This document shows, piece after piece, positions 56,419 through 64,000 of a stretch of 64,000 bases of DNA (position 1 is its first letter; each line of letters begins with the position of its first letter). The DNA comes from Madurella fahalii (Eukaryota > Ascomycota > Sordariomycetes > Sordariales): assembly GCA_029876055.1 (NCBI GenBank), contig CM056875.1, forward strand, positions 4,923,001 through 4,987,000. Reading direction: 5' to 3'. Both the position numbers and the translations under genes were made by a program. The notes below the pieces were generated by a model. That model did not search any database, had not been told where the DNA came from, and saw only the letters and a program-made list of their open reading frames with translations.

Positions 56419-57785
56419 ATGTGGTGGCTTATCAGCGCCTGCTCGAGCGCTATCTTCCTGTTGAGCGTCGTGCTATCGATACCCATCGCCTTCGACGTCG
56501 GGGGCCGCGATGCCGGCCTGGCCTACTCGCTATCACTCTTCCTCTTCTACTTCTTCTACAGCACCAGCAAGCTTCTGACACCCGAAAGATCGCGGATACG
56601 GTGGACATTTACAAGCCTTGTTGGTCTGTCACAATGGGTGGTCATTCCCGCGCTCTTGATCTGGTCGCTCAACCGGTTCTCGGTCGATGCGGGCACTACG
56701 GGCTGGGTGTCGCGCACTTTCTCGAGCGTCACTACGCGTCATAAGAGCTGGCGAGAATGGTTCTTTGGCCACGAGGGGTTTCTGGAGACGGTGGCCCTGG
56801 GCGGGTGGGATAACACGCTGAGTTATTCGAGCCCCGTCTTCCAGCTCCTTGAGGGCTTCTGCAGCTTGCTGGTGATACAGGCCGCCGGCCAGATTACGAG
56901 GTGGCTCGTCAACCGTGGGAGGAGTGACACTTGGGTGGTGGGTGACATGCACTCCTTGACAATCCGTTCCGCCCCCTGCTGATGCTGAATCCGTAGATCA
57001 TTCTTCTGGTTTTCTCGGGCTCTGTTATCTCAAGCGCCGTCTACTTCCTGTGGCGCGTCGTCAGCTTCCCGCAGATTGGTAACCTCGACGCTATTCTAAT
57101 CGGCGTTGCCATCACATCCGCGTTTTTCCTGTGCGCTTTTGGCATAGCTAGCGGACGAGGGAACCCTGTCGAGTCCTCGTTGCTCTTCGCATACACCGTC
57201 CTCTGTGTTTATCAGATATTCACCGACTACCAACCGTCTCCAGAGGCCGCTGCCGCAGCGGAGCAAGCGGCCGCGTCACAACCCGAATTCCCGCCACTTC
57301 CCCCAATCATCATGGCCTCTTATTCGACTCTGATGCACATGCTGAGCAGCCTCCCTTCGGCCGTGAACTCGTCGTTCCAGTTCCTTTATGCGGCGTTCCA
57401 GACCATCACGCCCAGCGTCATCATCTCGCTAACATATCGCATCATTGTCTTTTACTGCGCGACGAGGATTATCCCGGCCGTCAGGGAACTAGGGGCACAG
57501 GCCATCATGGAGGAACCAACCCTGGAGGACAGTGATGGTGCAAATCGCCTGCTTGGATTCCTCAGCTGGTTCTCGCCGTCGATGCTCATCGCCGTGTACA
57601 CCAGCCTGCTCTTGCAACATTTTAGTGTATCCAGCGGCGACGACGCCGGCTGGACCTTGCGGGCCGGGGATGCTGGCGGGGGCACCTGGCGGTGGATCAA
57701 TATCGCCTTTACAATGGCCCTGTACGCCGTCGAGTTATACCTCGGAGGGGACGGGGACGGGGGCGTCCATTGGAAAACTGATTAG
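56419..57785 (+). CDS. ICE2: ER membrane protein Ice2
   Basis: Two exons, 56419-56937 and 56997-57785, give 435 residues with about eight to ten membrane helices. Landmarks are MWWLISACSSAIFLLSVVLS at the N terminus, LTPERSRIRWTFTSLVGLSQ, and KSWREWFFGHEGFLETVALGG. After the intron come VYFLWRVVSFP and LTYRIIVFYCATRIIPAVRE. This matches the ICE2 family, ER proteins that in yeast link ER membrane biogenesis, lipid droplets and cortical ER inheritance. A luminal or cytosolic loop rich in Ala, Pro and Gln (AAAAAEQAAASQPEFPPLPP) lies in the second half. Splice position is phase 0; the donor could be 56938 or three bases earlier, changing one Val. The start was chosen at the first ATG giving a hydrophobic N terminus; the upstream in-frame extension is hydrophilic and unlike the family. 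Confidence 0.9.
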
Positions 57786-59188
57786 GCCCGGGTGGGGCTA
57801 TGGGTGGGGAACTACGATTGATAAGTGTGAGGAAAGGAAAAGGGGCAAGTCGAGGGATGGGAGGGACAGTCAGGAGGCATGATACCCAGGAGTTAGGCTC
57901 GGCACCTTGGCCGGCAGGGGATTTCTCAAGAAGAGACCGGGGGAAAGGTCAAGAAGACGTGGCGAGTATGGACACGCTGGGGAGTATACCACCTCACAGA
58001 TCTCTACGTTGATTTTTTGTTCCTTTCTTCGTCTTCCCCACAACTACCACAGAATTTGGAACACTGGCAAAAGGACTAGGGCGGCGGTGGGGGGATAATG
58101 GCTACATTGGTACTGCACACAGCGAATGGCGTTATTGGAGGCATGATTTTGGCCTGTGGTATCCCGTCTTCTTTTCTATTTAACTATGTTGTTTCCTGTT
58201 TGTTGACCTGTTGTACGTGTGCGTGATGGTAATCGTGTTCTCTCAGGACTTGCCGGTTTGAGCCAAGGTTAGCGATTCATCTCTCCTTTTTATCTTACGG
58301 TCTGGCTATAGTTCGGTCTGAATGGCGTTCTGACGTACGCTGGCGGGTGGGCATGGGTGCGGCCCTTTTTTTTTTTTTTTTTTTGCGTTGATCTTGTTGC
58401 CAGTTTCGATGTATTGTGCCGTTTGTGTCACGTAAATGTTGCTACTGTGTGGTGCAGTTCGCTGGTGAGCTTGTTGAATCATCAAATAAGACACGGGATC
58501 CGGGTCAATAATGGACCCTTCTAGCTGGCTTACAGTTAAACGAATCAACCCCAAGAGCAAGAACATGTCAAACGCCATTTAGAAAAATATGCATCATGAC
58601 CTTGCCCAGTGCAGAGCTCCTAGATTTAGCCGAGCCCAACGGAGCAGATCAGGGGTAAACAACGTCACTGGGACTTTGCTGGATACCCTGCCCCGCGGGA
58701 CAAAAAAAAAAAAAAAAAGACCGCCGTATAAAAAAAAAGAAACAAAAAAGTAAAACAAAATAAAAATAAAATTGAAGTAACCCAAAAGAGACGGGCTGAA
58801 AATAACAATTAAAACCGACCTGCCTCCACGATCCCAACTTGTCTTGTCTGTCCCCTAATTATTTTTTTCTTTATTTTTTTCCACCACCTGTCGCCTCATC
58901 GGTCGAGCTTGGTTTCTTTGTCTCAACCTCTACAAAGTTCCCTCTGCCTTCCTAGGTACCTCAGCTTTCTCCACACAACCGCACCTCAGCTCAGCCTGAC
59001 GCGTCAACCTTGCGCGCGTCACTATTAATATAAAAAAAAGTAAAAAGGAAAATAAAAAAAAGAGTCCGCGACCGAACGTCAACAATCAACGGAGAAGCCA
59101 ATATACCCGTCTCCGCAATCCATTGCCTGCAAAGGGGTGGAGCAAAAAATTAAATCGGAAAATAAAAGGAAAAAAGAACAAAAAAAAA
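57786..59188. other. Intergenic, A/T-tract-rich upstream region of the AT-hook gene
   Basis: 1.4 kb without a gene. Homopolymer runs are frequent: T19 at 58366-58384, A17 at 58702-58718, A9 near 58730, T-runs at 58862-58880 and A-runs through 59029-59060 and 59157-59188. The final run touches the start codon of the AT-hook gene. Confidence 0.6.
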
Positions 59189-59974
59189 ATGTCGTCTGCC
59201 ACAACCGCTGCGGGCGCTAGCACACCACCCATCGACCCAACAGCCCCAGCAACAAAGCCCAGGCGCGGCCGGCCCCCCAAGGACCCCTCCCAGCGCAAGA
59301 CGCCCGTGCCCTCGGGCCGGCCCCGCGGCCGGCCCAAGGGCAGCGGGACCAAGGCGAACAAGGGCGGGGTGACCAAGACGGGCGGGACGACAGTCACTGC
59401 GTCGGGCGGCGCAACCGCCGCCGCGGCCACCTCGTCTTCTTCTGCCAGAGATGGCGCCGCGCCGGCGCGGGCGCGGGGCCGGCCGAGGAAGAACGTGAAC
59501 CTGAACGAGGCCGCGCTGGCGAGGGCGGTTGTCGAGAAGGAGAAGGAGAAGGAGAAGAAGAAGGATGTGGGCGCGGCGAAGAGGGGCCGTGGGAGGCCCC
59601 CCAAGGCTGCTGCGGGGCCGGGGGTCGGGGCCGGGGTGGGCAGGGGCGGGCTGCCGGTGAAGAGGGGCCGCGGGCGGCCGAGGAAGGTCAGGGAGGATGA
59701 GGACGCGGATGCAGATGCGGATGCGGTCTCTGTGGAGGAGGCTGCCACGACTCCTGCTAAGAGGAGGGGTCGGCCGCCGGGATCGGGGAAGAAGCAGAGG
59801 GAGATGCAGAGGAAGGCGGAGCTGCAGCTGCAGCTGCAACTGCAGCAAGCGGAGGAGGACGATGAGGAGGATGGAGAGGGGGAGGAGGAGGACGGGGAAG
59901 GGATTAGTGAGCTGCGTGGCGGGGATGAGGAAGAGGAGGAGAGCCGGGAGGAGATGGATGAGGACGAGGAGTGA
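59189..59974 (+). CDS. AT-hook (HMGA-like) DNA-binding protein with six hooks
   Basis: Single exon, 261 residues. Six AT-hook cores (R/G-R-P flanked by basic residues) are spaced through the first three quarters: KPRRGRPPKD, SGRPRGRPKGSG, RARGRPRKN, KRGRGRPPKA, KRGRGRPRKV and KRRGRPPGSG. The C terminus is strongly acidic (EEDDEEDGEGEEEDGEG and EEEEESREEMDEDEE) after a Gln/Leu repeat (LQLQLQLQQ). This is the HMGA plan: minor-groove binding to A/T tracts plus an acidic tail, implying a chromatin architecture role in the nucleus. ATG at 59189 is chosen because upstream in-frame sequence lacks an ATG and is A-rich leader. The antisense strand is also open for more than 290 codons owing to GC-rich codon use, but the + frame carries the motifs. 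Confidence 0.9.
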   Translation: MSSATTAAGASTPPIDPTAPATKPRRGRPPKDPSQRKTPVPSGRPRGRPKGSGTKANKGGVTKTGGTTVTASGGATAAAATSSSSARDGAAPARARGRPRKNVNLNEAALARAVVEKEKEKEKKKDVGAAKRGRGRPPKAAAGPGVGAGVGRGGLPVKRGRGRPRKVREDEDADADADAVSVEEAATTPAKRRGRPPGSGKKQREMQRKAELQLQLQLQQAEEDDEEDGEGEEEDGEGISELRGGDEEEEESREEMDEDEE

Positions 59975-61217
59975 GGGGTTGCCGCTGCGTCGCGGTGAGC
60001 TGGACGTGGCGGTAAGTTGACGTCTTTTTTGTTTCTGCACAAGTAGTTCTTAGGCTAACATTATGCTACTTAAGCCAGAGAAAGTCCCCTTCGAATTGCG
60101 CTTCCACGTCGAGTCGGCACGTAGGGCGGAGAAAAGAGGAAGGAGTTAAGAATATACATAAAGTTTTGCAGACCGAACTCGGAGTTTTGGTATTGGACTG
60201 CGGGTCGTGTTCGAATTTTCGGGCTCTCTTGTCCTCGGTTGTCTGGTTGCCTTTGCGGATGCCGCTGTACTCTTGGTATGTTTCTGGTTTTCAGAGCTGG
60301 TATCGTTGTTATTCAACCATGCGGCATCTTGGTCGCTTGTATTACTAGGCTGCGATGGTCCAGATGGAATCTAAACGATAGCAAACTGGAGTTGCCGAGA
60401 TCTTAACCGGAAGAAAATCTTATCACCATCGTCTTGTCCACTACCAGACAGAGTTCAAGCATACAGATTCGTCACCTTCCAGACAGTAGAGACGCTACAT
60501 CGCCCAGCACACTTGATTGGGAGAAAATGAGGATTGCATAGAAGCACCGTACTGATGTCTCTCTTTAGAGGGTATCGTATAAAGAGGTTACCGCTACTAT
60601 GTGGTATCTCGACTGGGCTGCTTCGTGGTCGCCACCTGTTTGTCCATCTCCATCCTGGCCCACAAGAGCATCCTCCTCAAAGTGGCGACTTTACTCGGCA
60701 GACCTGACCGTCCGTTTCTTCTTACCATGTGTACTTAGTAGCACCTTTCGGGCTACTCTACATGTCTTTTTTTTGGCGGCTTCTGTGAATTGGGACGCTT
60801 TATCGGCAACGGCTGTGTGGCTATGCGAATATTTGAGCAGGATCCGGCAAATTATCGGGGATGTGCAGTCTGCGGGTTCCTGTTCGTCGCTCAAACGAGG
60901 TGCTCCAAGTGCTCGCCACTCTAGGCTTTTCACCGCCGCTCAGGAACCCCGTGAGCAGCAAGCGCGCGGTGAGAGCATCCGGCAGTCTCACAATATCCCG
61001 CCGACCTTTGCTGCCAACCACTTCACGCTACTCATTCTTCACTCGCCCAGAGCAGGACTGCCATGGCCCGCTGTGCACAAGTGGATCGAACTCGGGGTTC
61101 GCTTACAGCTGTGTGAAATCTTCACCAAACCGGTCTTAAAAGACCTCAGTTACAGGAGAAAATCATAAACAAAATATCACAAAATACGTCGGATAAGGGA
61201 CATACCAGGACTGGAAA
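59975..61217. other. Intergenic, no gene seen
   Basis: 3' flank of the AT-hook gene and promoter of the helicase gene. The 189-codon frame at 60599-61168 has no family resemblance and poor coding composition. Confidence 0.55.
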
Positions 61218-64000
61218 ATGGCGAAAAAGGGCAAGAACCAAAACAGCGCCCCGGCGGCCAGCACTCCAGCCCCGACAACAGCAACAGCTGGCAAATCCAG
61301 CAGCAAAAAGGACGCCAAGAAACCCCCCGCTCAAGGCGATTTCATCGTCTTCACCAACTCAGACAAGGACCCCAAGGGAAGACGAGGCGGGGGAGGAGGA
61401 GGCGGCGGCCCCTCGAACAGCAACAACCCAGCCGATACCCCCGACGGCCCGCCCCGCCCAACGGTAAGACAAATCATCGGCGGCGCCTCCTGGACCGGCA
61501 AACTGCCCGTCAACCTGCTCTCGGAACACTGCCAAAGGCAAAAATGGGAGAAGCCCGACTACAACACCATCAAGACCAAGGAAGGCTTCTCCGCCCTGGT
61601 CAGCCTGAGCGCCAAGAACCCCAAGACCCAGCAAGTCACCAAGCTGCCGCCCTTCAAACTGCCCCCCAGCCATGTCCACCTGGCCTACAAACCCACCGCG
61701 CTCGAGGCCAAGCACTTTGCTGCCACCTACGCATTGTACCGGGTCTGCAACATGAAGAACCTGCATATCTCGCTGCCGCCGGATTACAAGGCCCTGTGGA
61801 AGGACTTTGAGGCGCTCAAGAAGGAGGACTGTAAGGAGGGCAAGGGGTGGATGTACGAGGCCGATCCGTTCCAGGCGGCGCGGGAGCGGGAGGAGGCCAA
61901 GGCGGCGGCTGAGAAGAAGAAGGCGCAGGCGCAGGCTGCGAGGGAGAGGGCCGGTGATGCGAACGAGCCAGGGCTGGCGTTTAGGGGCGGAAGCGGCAGC
62001 GGCTCTAGGTCAGCGGGGGGAGGCGGAGGAGGGGGAGGGGCGCATGGGTTTATGAGAGGCTGGGCGACGGTGCCCAAGATTGAGATGGGAAATAAGACGC
62101 GCGCGCAGCTGGAGGACCTATTGAGGAGAGAGACGGTGTGGAATCCCCATGGAGTGGTCATGACGCCGGCCCAAAGGGCGGCCATCGTGAACGAGTTCAA
62201 GGAGCTGGGATTCCGGCAGAGCCATATCGAGGAGGCCGTGGAGGAGTGCAAGGACCGCGAGGAGACGCTGGAGTGGCTTCTGGTGCATATCCCCGAGGAT
62301 GATCTGCCAAGATGGGCCCTGCCAGAGCGGTACAGTGCTGGCGTCACTGTGGCAGCGACCGACCTGCGAAGAGAGGGGGCCATCAAGCGTCTCTCGCAGT
62401 CCGGCTACTCCATCGACCTCTGCCGCAAAATCCTTGACGCAAACGGTGGTGACGAAGCCAAGGCGGCGGAAGCCCTGCAGAGGCTGCTTCTGTCCAGCGG
62501 TGGTGGTCAGGATGTTACTCAGGAAGAGGAGGTCGACTCATGGCGGACCCCCGATGAGTGCTGGGAAGAGGAAATGGCGACGCTTGAGGCGAGCTTCGGG
62601 GACAAGTACACTCGTACTTCCCCCGAAGTATGCCAGATACGCATCGACTCGGTGACCAACGGAGCGAACACGGACGTTGAGACATATCTGGTGTTTCGAC
62701 GGTCTTCGCAGTATCCGGCGCAGGTCATTTTGTCCATCTTGGCGCCCTTGCCCGCCTACATCAAACTAAGCATTATCAAGAAAGCCCTCGGGTATGCGAG
62801 CGAATCGCTGCAGGGCGAGGAGATGAAGATCTACTTTGTTACGAGTTGGGTCCAGGAAAGCATCAACGAGATCATTGAGAGACCTGGGGCCCTCCGGGAA
62901 GTGGCTGCCGTGGCGTCAGCAGCGTCGGAGGAGCCAGCATCGGCTCACAGGCCGGTCCGGAGACGGCCCCGCTACCCAAAACCCATCAATTGGACGCCAA
63001 GCCCTCAGAGCAAGCAACAGTGGATGGCGCGAACCGAGGCTCCAAGTTACAAGAAGATGTTGTCTCAGCGGGAGCGATTGCCAGCTTGGCAGGTCAGGGC
63101 CGATGTGGTCCGGACCGTCACGGAAAACCAAGTCACCATCATCTCTGGCGAGACTGGTTCCGGCAAGTCGACTCAGTCTGTCCAGTTCATCTTGGACGAC
63201 CTGTACAACAAGGGACTCGGAAATGGAGCGAATATCATTGTGACTCAGCCACGACGTATCTCGGCCCTTGGCCTCGCTGATCGAGTAGCTGAGGAACGGT
63301 GTGTCCAAGTCGGGCATGAGGTGGGCTACTCTATCCGGGGCGAGAGCAAAACTAGCCCGAACACGAAGATCACGTTTGTGACGACTGGTGTTCTGCTCCG
63401 ACGTCTCCAGACATCCGGCGGTCGGGTCGAGGACGTGGTAGCCTCGCTGGCTGACGTCAGCCATGTCGTCGTTGATGAAGTCCACGAGCGCAGCCTCGAT
63501 ACCGACTTTTTGTTGAGCATCATCCGTGATGTCTTGTATAAGCGGGGGGATTTGAAGCTCATTCTAATGAGCGCAACTCTCGATGCGGCCTCATTCAGGG
63601 ACTACTTCACCGCCGACAGGCAGAACGTTACCGTTGGCATGGTCGAGATTTCTGGTCGCACATACCCGGTTCAGGACTACTACCTCGACGACGTGATCCG
63701 GATGACGGGCTTCAGCGTCGGAAACAGAAACGACTACTACGACGATGGGTTCTCCAGCAGGCCATCTGCAGACCAACAGGTGGATCCCATCAACAAGACC
63801 ATCCAGAAGCTCGGCACACGCATCAACTACGATCTGCTCGTAGAGACTGTGAAGGGCATCGACAGCGATCTGTCGGCAACACAAAAGGCCGGCGGCATAC
63901 TGATCTTCCTACCCGGCGTGGCCGAAATCAATCGCGCCTGCAATGCATTGCGCTCGACAACCTCTCTCCACGTACTGCCTCTCCACGCATCTCTCGAGAC
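61218..64000 (+). CDS. DExH-box RNA helicase, DHX57/YLR419W-like (UBA + RWD + helicase), 3' end outside window
   Basis: One uninterrupted frame of 927 codons reaching the window edge. The N terminus is Lys/Ser/Ala-rich with poly-Gly (residues 1-75). A UBA-like three-helix unit is seen at LSQSGYSIDLCRKILDANGG. An RWD-like domain follows, starting PDECWEEEMATLEASFGDKY. The helicase core has motif I ISGETGSGKSTQSVQF (about residue 645), Ia TQPRRISALGLADRVAEE, motif II VVVDEVHERSLDTDF and motif III LILMSATLD. The sequence stops after motif IV (GGILIFLPGVAEI). The order UBA-RWD-DExH is that of human DHX57 and yeast YLR419W, cytosolic RNA helicases of uncertain substrate linked to ribosomes; DHX29 is the nearest alternative. 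Motif VI and the C-terminal OB fold lie outside the window. Start is the first ATG of the frame, with a purine at -3. Confidence 0.93.
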   Translation, partial: MAKKGKNQNSAPAASTPAPTTATAGKSSSKKDAKKPPAQGDFIVFTNSDKDPKGRRGGGGGGGGPSNSNNPADTPDGPPRPTVRQIIGGASWTGKLPVNLLSEHCQRQKWEKPDYNTIKTKEGFSALVSLSAKNPKTQQVTKLPPFKLPPSHVHLAYKPTALEAKHFAATYALYRVCNMKNLHISLPPDYKALWKDFEALKKEDCKEGKGWMYEADPFQAAREREEAKAAAEKKKAQAQAARERAGDANEPGLAFRGGSGSGSRSAGGGGGGGGAHGFMRGWATVPKIEMGNKTRAQLEDLLRRETVWNPHGVVMTPAQRAAIVNEFKELGFRQSHIEEAVEECKDREETLEWLLVHIPEDDLPRWALPERYSAGVTVAATDLRREGAIKRLSQSGYSIDLCRKILDANGGDEAKAAEALQRLLLSSGGGQDVTQEEEVDSWRTPDECWEEEMATLEASFGDKYTRTSPEVCQIRIDSVTNGANTDVETYLVFRRSSQYPAQVILSILAPLPAYIKLSIIKKALGYASESLQGEEMKIYFVTSWVQESINEIIERPGALREVAAVASAASEEPASAHRPVRRRPRYPKPINWTPSPQSKQQWMARTEAPSYKKMLSQRERLPAWQVRADVVRTVTENQVTIISGETGSGKSTQSVQFILDDLYNKGLGNGANIIVTQPRRISALGLADRVAEERCVQVGHEVGYSIRGESKTSPNTKITFVTTGVLLRRLQTSGGRVEDVVASLADVSHVVVDEVHERSLDTDFLLSIIRDVLYKRGDLKLILMSATLDAASFRDYFTADRQNVTVGMVEISGRTYPVQDYYLDDVIRMTGFSVGNRNDYYDDGFSSRPSADQQVDPINKTIQKLGTRINYDLLVETVKGIDSDLSATQKAGGILIFLPGVAEINRACNALRSTTSLHVLPLHASLE

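Noticed and set aside
59086..60042. Ser/Pro-rich 318-codon frame antisense to the AT-hook gene
   Set aside because: Opposite strand carries six canonical AT-hooks; the antisense frame is low-complexity by-product.
60599..61168. 189-codon open frame upstream of the helicase
   Set aside because: No family resemblance and no coding bias; overlaps the expected promoter.
1..64000. tRNA, rRNA, CRISPR, transposon or viral sequence
   Set aside because: I scanned by eye for B-box-like GGTTCGANNCC, long terminal repeats, reverse-transcriptase or transposase motifs and repeat-spacer arrays and found none; a tRNAscan and a repeat-library search would settle it.

Overview
This window is nuclear DNA of a filamentous ascomycete, most likely a Sordariomycete and plausibly Sordariales. 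The genes are eukaryotic and split by short introns (about 48-180 bases) with GT..AG ends and CTRAC/CTGAC branch points. Families include a FacB/ACU-15 acetate regulator, fungal NLR-like STAND proteins, PMP3, ICE2 and TEN1. There is no operon structure, CRISPR array, rRNA or recognisable transposon. Exon joins below were worked out by eye from splice signals, reading frame and family resemblance; there is no transcript evidence. For every multi-exon model the summed coding length is a multiple of three.

Layout. 1-1069 (-): truncated DUF676 lipase. 1981-4721 (-): NLR-like protein with a SesB-type hydrolase, NB-ARC and TPRs, with a possible in-frame stop. 5634-6579 (-): unrecognised Cys/His-repeat protein. 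7086-8480 (-): Pgc1-type phosphodiesterase. 10198-13096 (-): FacB-type Zn2Cys6 regulator with a long upstream region. 15599-17222 (-): SET-domain methyltransferase, divergent from 17601-20469 (+), a second NLR-like protein (NACHT). 21165-22761 (+): YGR210C-type GTPase with a 10-nt exon. 23669-24009 (-): PMP3. 25375-29004 (+): NAD+ synthetase QNS1 in 25 exons, including a 1-nt and a 5-nt exon. 29760-30404 (+): ribosomal protein eL22. 30658-31761 (-): mitochondrial carrier. 32270-33156 (-): GPI11/PIG-F. 33401-34331 (-): translin. 35132-44565 (-): giant acidic repetitive protein of about 3,061 residues. 47344-48205 (-): SNF7, divergent from 48839-49444 (+), TEN1. 50468-50968 (-): small fungal protein. 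50969-56418: gene-poor. 56419-57785 (+): ICE2. 59189-59974 (+): six-AT-hook protein. 61218-64000 (+): DExH helicase, truncated by the window.

Most genes are unlinked housekeeping functions (NAD synthesis, translation, lipid and GPI metabolism, ESCRT-III, telomere capping, RNA processing). The accessory component is the two NLR-like genes, the DUF676 lipase and the Cys/His-repeat protein, all in the first 20 kb. I did not find a clear new multi-gene system. The most unusual signals are the extreme intron and micro-exon structure of QNS1, the ambiguous stop in the first NLR gene, the giant repeat protein, the Cys/His-repeat protein, and several short tandem repeats placed at transcript ends.
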